Assembly: GCF_036373705.1 (NCBI RefSeq)
Contig: NC_089850.1
Coordinates: forward strand, 63,965,602-64,029,601
Origin: Amia ocellicauda
Lineage: Eukaryota; Chordata; Actinopteri; Amiiformes; Amiidae
Length of the DNA: 64,000 bases
Direction: 5' to 3'
Under the pieces are notes generated by a model. That model was given only the letters and a program-made list of their open reading frames with translations, ran no database searches and was not told the origin of the DNA. This document shows, piece after piece, positions 40,701 through 49,031 of the stretch. The position numbers and the translations under genes are program-made. Within the stretch, counting starts at the first letter, position 1, and every line of letters begins with the position of its first letter.

Positions 40701-43700
40701 AGACTGGATAGGATCCTTGGATCACTCAGTTATTAATGGACACCAAATGAGCACGATGGGGCGAATGGCCTCCTCTCGATTGGACACTTTCTTATGTTCT
40801 TATCACTCCCCTGCTCACCTGCCCTCGGTGCTGCTCTCCAGCCCCTCCACCTCCAGCAGCGCCTCCCGCAGCTCCTCCCGCAAACGCTCGATCTCCTGCA
40901 GCAGAGCGCCCTTCCTGCGCCGAATCTCCTCCAGCTCCGCCCGCTCCTCCACACTGAGGTCCAGCGGCACTGTGGGGGGATACAGGAGACAGAGGGCATG
41001 ACTACTGACTGACCGAAACAATGACTGACACACCGACACTGTCTGACTGACAATGGGTACAAATGTAAGTCACCCTGGATAAGAGCGTCTGCTAAATGAC
41101 AAATAATGTAATGTAATAACACCACCTCAATCACACCACAGCAGTTATAATGCCTGAATCACACCACAGCAGTTATAACGCCACCCGAATCACTCCACAG
41201 CAGTTATAACGCCACCTGAATCACTCCACAGCAGTTATTACGCCTGAATCACTCCACAGCAGTTACAACGCCACCTGAATCACTCCACAGCAGTTATTAC
41301 GCCGCCTGAATCACTCCACAGCAGTTATTACGCCTGAATCACTCCACAGCAGTTATTACGCCTGAATCACACCACAGCAGTTATAATGCCTGAATCACTC
41401 CACAGCAGTTCCAACGCCGCCTGAATCACTCCACAGCAGTTATTACGCCTGAATCACTCCACAGCAGTTATAACACCTGAATCACTCCACAGCAGTTATT
41501 ACGCCTGAATCACACCACAGCAGTTATAATGCCTGAATCACTCCACAGCAGTTCCAACGCCGCCTGAATCACTCCACAGCAGTAATTACGCCTGAATCAC
41601 TCCACAGCAGTTATTACGCCTGAATCACTCCACAGCAGTTATTACGCCTGAATCACACCACAGCAGTTATAATGCCTGAATCACTCCACAGCAGTTCCAA
41701 CGCCGCCTGAATCACTCCACAGCAGTTATTACGCCTGAATCACTCCACAGCAGTTATAACACCTGAATCACTCCACAGCAGTTATTACGCCTGAATCACT
41801 CCACAGCAGTTATAACACCTGAATCACTCCACAGCAGTTATAACACCTGAATCACTCCACAGCAGTTATAACGCCTGAATCACACCACAGCAGTTATAAT
41901 GCCTGAATCACTCCACAGCAGTTCCAACGCCGTCTGAATCACTCCACAGCAGTAATTACGCCTGAATCACTCCACAGCAGTTATTACGCCTGAATCACTC
42001 CACAGCAGTTATTACGCCTGAATCACTCCACAGCAGTTATAACACCTGAATCACTCCACAGCAGTTATAACACCTGAATCACTCCACAGCAGTTATAACG
42101 CCTGAATCACACCACAGCAGTTATAATGCCTGAATCACTCCACAGCAGTTCCAACGCCGCCTGAATCACTCCACAGCAGTAATTACGCCTGAATCACTCC
42201 ACAGCAGTTATAACACCTGAATCACTCCACAGCAGTTATTACGCCTGAATCACACCACAGCAGTTATAACACCTGAATCACTCCACAGCAGTTATAACAC
42301 CTGAATCACTCCACAGCAGTTATTACGCCTGAATCACTCCACAGCATTTATAATGCCTGAATCACTCCACAGCAGTTATAACACCTGAATCACTCCACAG
42401 CAGTTATAACCCCACCTGAATCACTCCACAGCAGTAATTACGCCTGAATCACTCCACAGCAGTTATAATGCCTGAATCACTCCACAGCAGTTCCAACGCC
42501 GCCTGAATCACTCCACAGCAGTTATTACGCCTGAATCACTCCACAGCAGTTATAACACCTGAATCACTCCACAGCAGTTATTACGCCTGAATCACTCCAC
42601 AGCAGTTATTACGCCTGAATCACTCCACAGCAGTTATAACGCCTGAATCACTCCACAGCAGTTATTACGCCTGAATCACTCCACAGCAGTTATAACACCT
42701 GAATCACTCCACAGCAGTTATAACGCCTGAATCACACCACAGCAGTTATAATGCCTGAATCACTCCACAGCAGTTATTACGCCTGAATCACTCCACAGCA
42801 GTTATAACGCCTGAATCACTCCACAGCAGTTATTACGCCTGAATCACTCCACAGCAGTTATAACACCTGAATCACTCCACAGCAGTTATAACGCCTGAAT
42901 CACACCACAGCAGTTATAATGCCTGAATCACTCCACAGCAGTTATTACGCCTGAATCACTCCACAGCAGTTATTATGCCTGAATCACTCCACAGCAGTTA
43001 TAACACCTGAATCACTCCACAGCAGTTATAACACCTGAATCACTCCACAGCAGTTATAACGCCTGAATCACACCACAGCAGTTATAATGCCTGAATCACT
43101 CCACAGCAGTTCCAACGCCGCCTGAATCACTCCACAGCAGTTATAATGCCTGAATCACTCCACAGCAGTTCCAACGCCGCCTGAATCACTCCACAGCAGT
43201 AATTACGCCTGAATCACTCCACAGCAGTTATTACGCCTGAATCACACCACAGCAGTTATAATGCCTGAATCACTCCACAGCAGTTCCAACGCCGCCTGAA
43301 TCACTCCACAGCAGTAATTACGCCTGAATCACTCCACAGCAGTTATTACGCCTGAATCACTCCACAGCAGTTATTACGCCTGAATCACACCACAGCAGTT
43401 ATAATGCCTGAATCACTCCACAGCAGTTCCAACGCCGCCTGAATCACTCCACAGCAGTTATTACGCCTGAATCACTCCACAGCAGTTATAACACCTGAAT
43501 CACTCCACAGCAGTTATTACGCCTGAATCACTCCACAGCAGTTATAACACCTGAATCACTCCACAGCAGTTATAACACCTGAATCACTCCACAGCAGTTA
43601 TAACGCCTGAATCACACCACAGCAGTTATAATGCCTGAATCACTCCACAGCAGTTCCAACGCCGCCTGAATCACTCCACAGCAGTAATTACGCCTGAATC

Positions 43701-46700
43701 ACTCCACAGCAGTTATTACGCCTGAATCACTCCACAGCAGTTATAACACCTGAATCACTCCACAGCAGTTATTACGCCTGAATCACACCACAGCAGTTAT
43801 AATGCCTGAATCACTCCACAGCAGTTCCAACGCCGCCTGAATCACTCCACAGCAGTAATTACGCCTGAATCACTCCACAGCAGTTATTACGCCTGAATCA
43901 CTCCACAGCAGTTATTACGCCTGAATCACACCACAGCAGTTATAATGCCTGAATCACTCCACAGCAGTTCCAACGCCGCCTGAATCACTCCACAGCAGTT
44001 ATTACGCCTGAATCACTCCACAGCAGTTATAACACCTGAATCACTCCACAGCAGTTATTACGCCTGAATCACTCCACAGCAGTTATTACGCCTGAATCAC
44101 TCCACAGCAGTTATAATGCCTGAATCACTCCACAGCAGTTATTACGCCTGAATCACTCCACAGCAGTAATTACGCCTGAATCACTCCACAGCAGTTATAA
44201 CACCTGAATCACTCCACAGCAGTTATTACGCCTGAATCACACCACATCAGTTATGATGCCTGAATCACTCCACATCAGTTATAACACCTGAATCACTACA
44301 CAGCAGTTATTACGCCTGAATCACTGTTGTAACACCCAAAATCATGATATGGTTACTCCTGCACATACATAACGTCAATATTAATAATCCATTATCCATC
44401 TCACTCATTCCCTCTCTTTCCATCTCTCCTCCTCCCTCCCCATCTCTACCCCCCCTCTCTCTCTCCCTCCCTCCCTCCGTCAGTACAGTAGAATACAGTG
44501 CAGTCAGTGACCTGTATCTATGTGTGAATTGTTCCTGTTAACTGGGATGGAAAACAATTGAGAGAGAGAGAGAGAGCATATTACATCAATACAGTACAGT
44601 AATGCCCCGTTTCCACTGGCGGACGTGTCCGAATGGCCGATTACTTGTGATCGATTGTGGTGTCTGAAAAAGCATCATGCTTACCTATTTTTTTATAATA
44701 GGCTAACGTTTATTTCTCCAGTCACATGTCAATGACAGATAATATAGTGCCAGGCTGCTTTGGTGTATATAGGTGAGAGCTTTCACACTCATGCCCCGTT
44801 TCCACTGGCGGACGCTTAAACAGGTGTTTCCACTGACTAAGCGTCTGGACGCGTCTGTGTTTTGTGGAGGTTAAATATCTGGTGCGGGACACGTCCGTCC
44901 CCATTGAGGACATGATTCACTTTCAAGAGCGGAGATGTGTGCTGGACTGAGACACAGGGAACAGATCAGATACATTGTGTTGGAAGATATAATCTCAAGT
45001 GCCGTGTGTGATCACGAAGAAATTGCAGTTTTATTAGCAGCATGGAGTGAAAGCCACGTACAGAGACAATGACTGATTACAGTTAATATCCGAGTGGATT
45101 AAAAACTTGGATTTCACAGGACCGGTGCAGTGCCGTCACTAGTTACAAATAAACTGAAAGATAATAATCGCATCGTAGCAGCCGATGTTATTAATATTTT
45201 ATGAATAACTGGACGGTGTTTCAGGCTGTGTTGTGTGAATGGTGTGCAGGACAATCCGCAGAGACAGTCAGTGTGAAGGTGAACACGATTCAGTTAACGT
45301 GTCCATTTACAATTTAAATTAGTGAATAAATAAATACAGCAGATCTGGGTTTCCCTCTAAAACATTAAGGACTGGTTTAATAAATGTGTCCATAAGTCCA
45401 TTGTATATTGTATCTGGATGATAAATCATGAAACGTGTATTTTGTTTCAACTGTAACTTGCCCTGGTTAAGGACATCTGTTAAATAAATTATAAATAATT
45501 CAGCAAAAAGTATTGTTCGCAGTTACAAATCTGTAGTAAGAGTAATAAGTTAAGGGAGTCACGCTGTGCCATTTAAAATACATATATACTAGCACAAATG
45601 ATGACGATAATAATAACAAAGCATATTTTCTATTTAGTATTATTGTTGCATGTGGAAAAGTTTTCTTACAGTAACGTAATGCGTGTCTGAATATAATGTT
45701 GTCTCTACACATTTAGCTCTTCCTAATATCTCTGAACAGAAAAACGTATTTATTACGCTGTTTACAATCATGTAAAGCACAAAGAATAAAACAGACACAA
45801 GGTCCTCTCCACGTCAGGCTGTATCGCTCGTAGTGTTGATCTCTGTCTCTGTCAATCCCACAGTCGCTGCTCCTCCCATCAGAGGGACAGATTCACAGCG
45901 GCCTGGTTTTACAAACAAAGCTCTGGGACGCGTCCGGCAAGGTACAGAACGGCACAGACACTTAAGCCAGTGGAACCGAGGCATAAGTAAGTCATTCTAG
46001 TGCAATTCAAGTCTGACTGACTGGACACTACAGCACATTAACACTGACTGACTGACTGACTGGACACTACAGCACATTAACACTGACTGACTGACTGACT
46101 GGACACTACAGCACATTAACACTGACTGACTGACTGACTGGACACTACAGCACATTAACACTGACTGACTGACTGGACACTACAGTACATTAACACTGAC
46201 TGACTGACTGGACACTACAGCACATTAACACTGACTGACTGGACACTACAGCACATTAACACTGACTGACTGGACACTACAGCACATTAACACTGACTTA
46301 CTGACTGGACACTACAGTACATTAACACTGACTGACTGACTGGACACTACAGCACATTAACACTGACTGACTGACTGGACACTACAGTACATTAACACTG
46401 ACTGACTGACTGGACACTACAGCACATTAACACTGACTGACTGGACACTACAGCACATTAAAACTGACTGACTGGACACTACAGCACATTAACACTGACT
46501 GGACACTACAGTACATTAACACTGACTGACTGACTGGACACTACAGCACATTAACACTGACTGACTGACTGGACACTACAGCACATTAACACTGACTGAC
46601 TGGACACTACAGCACATTAACACTGGCTGACTGGACACTACAGCACATTAACACTGACTGACTGACTGGACACTACAGTACATTAACACTGACTGACTGG

Positions 46701-47553
46701 ACACTACAGCACATTAACACTGGCTGACTGGACACTACAGCACATTAACACTGGCTGACTGGACAGTACACTGACACACAGAGAGAGGGAAGCTGACAGG
46801 AGTGACACTCATTCTCTCTCTCTCTCCCCTCCCTGCAGAGTGAGGAGTAGCATTCCCTTCATTCCTGTCATTCTCTATACAGTGATGGAGGGAGAGCAAC
46901 ACACACAGAGGGAGAATGACAGAGAGAGATAGAGAGGGAGAGAGAGAGAGTCCTGTGAAGTGACATTCCAGTAATTCCAGTGACATTCCAGTCATCATTA
47001 GTCAGCGGTGTGCCACACAATACTGCACAGCCACTGTGCTGTACTACACCACCCTGTACTGTACTGTGTACACTGTACGCACACACAGACACAGACATAG
47101 ACACACAGAGACGACAGGGGTTCGAGTGACTGTCATGGCACAAAAATACTTTCAATTTTTGAAGGCGAATTCCACTGACACTCAGACCCCAAAAAGAACA
47201 GTAATATAATATTCATCATCATCATCATAACGGAGATGACATGACATCAGAAAGCACAAACTACAAAGGCCGCTTGCACTACACAATCACAATCAATGTT
47301 ATCAATCACATTATTACAGTTATAACGACTCCTGTATGGACACTGATATCTGCCCTCGCCGCTGAAATAACGCACATAATCACAGCGATACATCAACACA
47401 CACACACACAGAAACATACATGAATGCATACAGGCTCACATACATACAATACATAATACATACATATATATATATATATATACATCAACACACACACACA
47501 CACACACAGAAACATACATGAATGCATACAGGCTCACATACATACAATACATA

Positions 47554-47597
<44 letters not shown>

Positions 47598-47819
47598 ACA
47601 CACACACACACACACACAGAAACATACATGAATGCATACAGGCTCACATACATACAATACATAATACATACATATATATATATATATATACATCAACACA
47701 CACACACACACACAGAAACATACATGAATGCATACAGGCTCACATACATACAATACATCTAATACATAATAATACATAATACACACACACACACACGTAC
47801 TGTAGTCCAGCTCGTCCAT
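10410..47819 (-). CDS. CYTH2: Cytohesin-2 (ARF guanine-nucleotide exchange factor), whole gene, 12 coding exons
   Basis: Cytohesin-2 loads GTP onto ARF1/ARF6 at the plasma membrane. The spliced frame is complete: exon lengths 19, 151, 67, 119, 81, 113, 149, 112, 77, 72, 155 and 88 nt sum to 1203 nt, giving 400 aa plus stop, the usual family length. Phases agree at all eleven junctions and every intron is GT-AG. Domains in order: N-terminal coiled coil (about 8-56, EEIRRRK then heptads), Sec7 domain (about 60-245, [12 protein letters not shown] with the catalytic glutamate near residue 157, and [10 protein letters not shown]), PH domain (about 260-375) and a basic C-terminal helix ending [11 protein letters not shown]. 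The SVDPFYEM and LKKK tail match cytohesin-2 better than 1, 3 or 4. Most introns are filled with gene-specific minisatellites. Confidence 0.93.
10580..10734 (-). CDS. CYTH2: CYTH2 exon 11 (second half of PH domain)
   Basis: It begins after CCCGCAG with [10 protein letters not shown] and includes [20 protein letters not shown] and [10 protein letters not shown]. It ends ATCAA/GTGAGA. 155 nt, entering in phase 0 and leaving two bases. It carries the last PH-domain strands and the C-terminal helix with the invariant tryptophan. Confidence 0.95.
10755..12420. repeat. Intron 10 minisatellite, ~29-bp CTGGACACTG unit
   Basis: Tandem array of CTGGACACTGCGCACACTAC followed by ACACACACA, with shorter variants and CpG-bearing CGCGCG copies. 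Longer duplications are superimposed: the ACTGCACGCACTAC... block near 11580 recurs near 11886, and the CACTGTGGGCACAC block near 11470 recurs near 12185. It fills essentially all of intron 10. Long open frames on both strands are repeat artefacts. Confidence 0.95.
12455..12526 (-). CDS. CYTH2: CYTH2 exon 10 (PH domain)
   Basis: 72 nt, 24 complete codons: [20 protein letters not shown] then PRKP, flanked by TTTGCAG and CCT/GTGAGT. This is the segment containing the KEPRG-IPLEN strand pair characteristic of cytohesin PH domains. Confidence 0.95.
12590..12735. repeat. Intron 9 minisatellite, ~29-bp GTCAGTGCGTCGCAG unit
   Basis: About five copies of GTCAGTGCGTCGCAGCACAG plus a TTTGT-containing spacer. 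CpG-containing and short. It lies within the small intron between exons 10 and 9. Confidence 0.9.
12773..12849 (-). CDS. CYTH2: CYTH2 exon 9 (start of PH domain)
   Basis: 77 nt beginning GT-GGC, so that with the preceding G it completes the second glycine of the PI-binding loop. It encodes [20 protein letters not shown] then FEYTT, the first two PH strands with the basic residues that contact inositol phosphates. Acceptor TTGTGCAG, donor ACG/GTGACT. Confidence 0.95.
12978..12980 (-). CDS. CYTH2: CYTH2 three-base GAG microexon (triglycine isoform)
   Basis: On the minus strand CTTACTCTACAG precedes GAG, which is directly followed by GTACGTAC, a good donor. Exon 8 ends with a lone G and exon 9 starts with GT, so skipping gives Gly-Gly and inclusion gives Gly-Gly-Gly at the start of the PH domain. 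Cytohesin genes of mammals are known to make exactly these 2G and 3G forms, which differ in PIP3 versus PIP2 preference. A three-base match alone would be weak; position, both splice signals and the phase-neutral result make it convincing. Confidence 0.85.
12990..13530. other. Intron 8, non-repetitive portion
   Basis: Mostly mixed-composition sequence with a GA-rich patch at about 13040-13085. Minus-strand open frames here lack family similarity. No supported feature beyond the intron itself. Confidence 0.5.
13535..13975. repeat. Intron 8 minisatellite, GTCTGTACTGTGTGTG unit
   Basis: Tandem GTCTGTACTGTGTGTG repeats with a CTAGTGTGTGTGT variant. The same unit family reappears at 62.79-63.2 kb, outside the gene. 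Confidence 0.9.
13990..14875 (+). mobile_element. Dispersed element copy A (related to 44.6-46.0 kb copy)
   Basis: It shares about 870 bp of collinear similarity with 44720-45600, from GTCAATGACAGATAATATAG through GTTTCCACTGGCGGAC to TTTAAAATACATAT with CTACTAGCACA. Copy B shows TAA-flanked inverted ends, so copy A is interpreted as a fragment of the same nonautonomous DNA element. No coding capacity. Confidence 0.6.
14876..16025. other. Intron 8, AT-rich stretch with possible old transposon ends
   Basis: CAGGGATGGCAAACCTGTGG near 14870 resembles a hAT-type end but no partner end was found. Two regions rich in CTGCGCAG-like motifs (about 15120-15200 and 15925-15955) are noticeable. No gene is supported. 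Confidence 0.3.
16030..16350. repeat. 47-bp minisatellite, locus 1 (intron 8)
   Basis: Six to seven copies of a unit containing GTAGTAGAGCAGTGCTGTGA and CAGTAGGGGCTGTGCTGTAG. An array of the same unit in reverse orientation lies 44 kb away at 60845-61110. It sits about 100 bp from the exon 8 donor. Confidence 0.95.
16449..16560 (-). CDS. CYTH2: CYTH2 exon 8 (Sec7 end, linker, PH start)
   Basis: 112 nt after CATGTTACAG, encoding [33 protein letters not shown] and LLKL plus one G. It spans the autoinhibitory linker between the Sec7 and PH domains. The donor is G/GTGAGA, leaving the single G that is completed by exon 9 or by the microexon. Confidence 0.96.
16575..17072. repeat. Intron 7 minisatellite (ACACAGTAACACAC units)
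   Basis: Tandem ACACAGTAACACAC with ACAGAAACACAC and ACAGACACAC variants. It begins within ten bases of the exon 7 donor and reaches close to the exon 8 acceptor, so it fills the intron. Confidence 0.92.
17079..17227 (-). CDS. CYTH2: CYTH2 exon 7 (Sec7 core)
   Basis: 149 nt after CTCTCTTAG, finishing an Asp codon and encoding [36 protein letters not shown] and [13 protein letters not shown]. It contains Sec7 motif 2, which forms the ARF-binding groove. Donor AGG/GTTAGT. Confidence 0.96.
17270..18931. repeat. Intron 6 minisatellite that includes copied exon 6 ends with splice donor
   Basis: A short unit (GTGTGTTGCAGTGTGTACAG) alternates with a longer block whose minus-strand sequence is the last ~45 bases of exon 6 (AGATACTGTCACTGCAACCC, TGGGGTCTTCCACAGCACAG) running straight into GTACACACC. 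Twelve such exon-tail copies are visible, near 17340, 17500, 17630, 17740, 17945, 18105, 18235, 18320, 18450, 18557, 18640 and 18825, before the true exon end at 18932. Two internal sequence types alternate (GATAGTGTCACTG and GATACTGTCACTG), and a GTTGAAG variant marks two copies. Confidence 0.95.
18932..19044 (-). CDS. CYTH2: CYTH2 exon 6 (Sec7 catalytic loop)
   Basis: 113 nt after TGTATCAG, encoding [20 protein letters not shown], then [25 protein letters not shown] is the Sec7 signature with the glutamic finger that expels GDP from ARF. The final ~45 bases and the donor CACAG/GTACAC are the source of the copies in intron 6. Frame and length are normal despite the surrounding repeats. Confidence 0.96.
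19050..19370. repeat. Intron 5 acceptor-side minisatellite (ACAGTTACAAAACACTAC unit)
   Basis: Tandem ACACAACACAGTTACAAAAC-type units with CACTACACACAC. It occupies the last ~300 bp of intron 5 and grades into the larger satellite. Confidence 0.9.
19373..39767. repeat. Giant intron 5 satellite, 27-bp unit derived from exon 5/intron 5 boundary
   Basis: About 20.4 kb of tandem repeats. On the gene strand the unit is GGCTCTGAG (the last nine bases of exon 5) followed by GTGAGTGTGTGTCTGTGT (the first eighteen of intron 5). Unit lengths are quantised at 19, 27 and 35 bp, differing by an eight-base ACACAGAC-type block. From the mean spacing I estimate roughly 700 units. Near the acceptor the repeat is degenerate, while next to exon 5 it is regular. 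Higher-order duplications are present (see findings). Apparent open frames of up to 1488 codons on the plus strand are periodicity artefacts. Confidence 0.97.
39768..39848 (-). CDS. CYTH2: CYTH2 exon 5 (Sec7)
   Basis: 81 nt after TCTCTCAG, completing Arg and encoding [20 protein letters not shown] then NLVQAL with two further bases. The donor is GGCTCTGAG/GTGAGTGTG. The boundary nonamer plus following intron bases are exactly the repeat unit of the satellite that starts at the next base. Confidence 0.96.
39925..40145. repeat. Intron 4 minisatellite (CAGTCCAGTGTAATA unit)
   Basis: Short units of ACAGTCCAGTCCAGTGTAAT and ACAGTCCAGTGGAATA fill most of the 303-bp intron, ending next to the exon 4 donor. 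Confidence 0.9.
40152..40270 (-). CDS. CYTH2: CYTH2 exon 4 (Sec7 start)
   Basis: 119 nt after CACTCCTAG, encoding [20 protein letters not shown] and [19 protein letters not shown] with two bases left. [18 protein letters not shown] is a diagnostic Sec7 block. Donor GAGAG/GTGAGA. Confidence 0.96.
40325..40455. repeat. Intron 3 repeat (GAGACACACGCAGAGA units)
   Basis: Purine-rich units AGAGACACACGCAGAGAGAC fill this 194-bp intron. Confidence 0.85.
40465..40531 (-). CDS. CYTH2: CYTH2 exon 3 (linker into Sec7)
   Basis: 67 nt after CCTTCCAG, completing Ser and encoding [20 protein letters not shown] then KK, followed by GTACCT. The [12 protein letters not shown] block is near-invariant among cytohesins. 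Confidence 0.95.
40600..40805 (+). mobile_element. CR1-like LINE 3' end (copy 3) inside CYTH2 intron 2
   Basis: Reverse complement of the copies at 5383, 6485 and 50895. The plus strand reads GGAGACACTTCTTCACACAG, then GATAGGATCCTTGGATCACT, ending in AAGAACATAAGAAAG-like sequence read as TTCTTATGTTCTTAT. It takes up most of the 287-bp intron between exons 2 and 3. Confidence 0.8.
40819..40969 (-). CDS. CYTH2: CYTH2 exon 2 (coiled coil)
   Basis: 151 nt after CCCCCCACAG. It completes Met/Val-type codon 7 and encodes [40 protein letters not shown] and EGLESSTEG plus two bases. The heptad pattern is the dimerising coiled coil that binds GRASP and CYTIP-type scaffolds in this family. EVEGLE matches cytohesin-2. 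Donor GGCAG/GTGAGC. Confidence 0.95.
41048..41120 (+). mobile_element. L2/V-SINE-type 3' tail
   Basis: GTAAGTCACCCTGGATAAGA followed by GCGTCTGCTAAATGAC and then an ATGTAATGTAAT simple end. This is the common 3' tail shared by fish L2 LINEs and their partner SINEs. It lies directly beside the large minisatellite. No SINE head was recognised. Confidence 0.65.
41125..44330. repeat. Intron 1 minisatellite, 28-bp CCTGAATCACTCCACAGCAG unit
   Basis: About 3.2 kb, roughly 110 copies, of CCTGAATCACTCCACAGCAG plus an eight-base segment that varies (TTATTACG, TTATAACA, TTATAACG, TTATAATG) or an eleven-base form (TTCCAACGCCG). Several variants recur in the same order, indicating higher-order duplication of blocks of units. 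Confidence 0.97.
44340..44600. other. Intron 1 spacer with CT/GA-rich tracts
   Basis: Contains a pyrimidine tract at about 44400-44475 and a short GA run at 44562-44575. No other feature seen. Confidence 0.5.
44603..45983. mobile_element. Putative PIF/Harbinger-type nonautonomous element (copy B)
   Basis: The left end TGCCCCGTTTCCACTGGC and the right end GCCAGTGGAACCGAGGCA are imperfect inverted repeats, and both are flanked directly by TAA (44600-44602 and 45984-45986). A three-base TAA target duplication with these ends suits PIF/Harbinger elements. An internal second copy of the left end lies at about 44791. No transposase is present. About 870 bp match 13990-14875 in intron 8. Confidence 0.55.
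46010..46765. repeat. Intron 1 minisatellite, ACTGACTGGACACTACAGCA unit
   Basis: About two dozen copies of GGACACTACAGCACATTAAC joined by a variable number of ACTG tetranucleotides, giving unit lengths from about 23 to 39 bp in four-base steps. Slippage within the tetranucleotide is superimposed on unit duplication. Confidence 0.95.
47391..47765. repeat. Four-copy composite repeat with AC and TA runs next to exon 1
   Basis: Each ~90-125-bp copy carries an (AC)n run, then AGAAACATACATGAATGCAT, CAGGCTCACATACATACAAT and a (TA)n run of different length. It lies within about 40 bp to 430 bp downstream of the first-exon donor on the gene strand. Confidence 0.9.
47801..47819 (-). CDS. CYTH2: CYTH2 exon 1 (start codon)
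   Basis: ATG at 47819-47817 in context ACAATGG (A at -3, G at +4) starts MDELDY plus one base, before donor A/GTACGT. Joined to exon 2 it gives [15 protein letters not shown], matching the short acidic N-termini of cytohesins. An in-frame upstream ATG at 47873 (MKVESR) has no intervening stop but weaker context; an 18-residue extension is possible but less likely. Confidence 0.85.
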
Positions 47820-47829
47820 TGTACAGTAC

Positions 47830-48250
47830 TGCTGTCGACCCGAACGGCAAAAACTCCGCGACTCGACTTTCATTCAAAGATTAAAAACAATAAAAAACGA
47901 AGCAAGAAAATGTATATTAAAATAATCCGTCTGCGACAAAAACACACTCAAATAAAAGACAGCGCGTCGGGGTCTGGCAGCCGCGGACGACACACAGCGA
48001 CACACCGAGCAGCACAATGGACAGAGGGGCGGGGAGCGCAGGATCCGGACACCCACAATCCCGTGCGCGGCGCGGTGCGGCGCGGCGGCCATGTTGGGAA
48101 GGTCAGGGGTCTCATGACCACACGGACTCAACTTACAGCTACGAGGAAGCTGGCGCCATTTTGGTTCCGATGGTGGGTAGAGCGTTCGGTAAGAGAGGCG
48201 TAGGAATTGGAGCCAAGATGGATGCCTCCAGGGGACACAGTTTCCTGATC
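47830..48250 (-). promoter_or_regulatory. CYTH2: CpG-rich CYTH2 promoter region
   Basis: The only strongly CpG-rich stretch near exon 1. It holds a GGGGCGGGG box (about 48022), the GCGCGGCGCGGTGCGGCGCG core (about 48065-48085) and several YY1-type GCCAT motifs: GCGGCCATGTTGG (about 48087), GCGCCATTTTGG (about 48154) and AAGATGGATG on the plus strand (about 48214). CACAATCCCG resembles a ZNF143-type element. No TATA box is seen. Such promoters are often bidirectional, so a divergent plus-strand transcript is possible. Confidence 0.6.
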
Positions 48251-48259
48251 TTGTGATAC

Positions 48260-48600
48260 TTTTGACTTTTAGTATTCCTTTAATTTACAAATTCCATTTA
48301 CATTATAGAAACACAAAAATATATACATATATATTCCCCTCTCCCCCCTTTTTAGTTTGTTTAAAAGAACAAGAACAGCTCAGTCTCTCCACTTCACACA
48401 AGGCACTGTCTACACACCACAACACTGCAGACTTCTCCAGATTCTCAAGAAACGTATTCAAACTGTCTTAATCCAATACCAACAACAACGCGAACAGCGG
48501 TACTGAGAAGGAAACGGTCAGAGAGCAGGGCGAGGAAGACAGTGCACTCGGCCTGCAGTTCATTCCATCGCCACTAGATGCCTCTGTGAGCCACAGGGCG
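48260..48600. other. Upstream flank, no gene seen
   Basis: AT-rich then mixed sequence between the promoter and a microsatellite. No supported coding or RNA feature. Confidence 0.4.
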
Positions 48601-48604
48601 CTGT

Positions 48605-48945
48605 GAGAGCAGACACACAACACAAACACAATCACACAACACACAACACAAACACACACACACACACAACACAACACACAACACAAACACACACACAAAC
48701 ACAACACACAAAACAAACACAACACAAACACACAAACACAACACACAACACAAACACACACACAAACACAACACAACACAAACACAACACAACACAAACA
48801 CAACACAACACAAACACACACACAAACACAACACACAACACAAACACACACACAAACACAACACAACACAAACACAACACACAACACAAACACACACACA
48901 AACACAACACAACACACAACACAAACACACACACACACACCAGTG
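48605..48945. repeat. ACACAACACAAAC-type microsatellite
   Basis: Dense ACACAACACAAACACACACA units. Long frames on both strands are artefacts of the two-letter composition. Confidence 0.93.
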
Positions 48946-49031
48946 TAGTGGAAACACAGTGAGAAGGCACACGCCCCTGCCCCCCGCACTGTCACCTGTG
49001 AGACGATTTGTCCCAAATGACATGTTTAACC

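Noticed and set aside
41125..44330. Repeat-plus-variable-segment layout resembling a CRISPR array
   Set aside because: The genome is vertebrate, the variable parts are only 8-11 bases and drawn from a few recurring forms, and there are no cas genes. It is a minisatellite.
47595..47873. Start of cytohesin-2 at the upstream in-frame ATG (47873)
   Set aside because: It would add 18 residues absent from known cytohesins and has weaker initiation context than the ATG at 47819.
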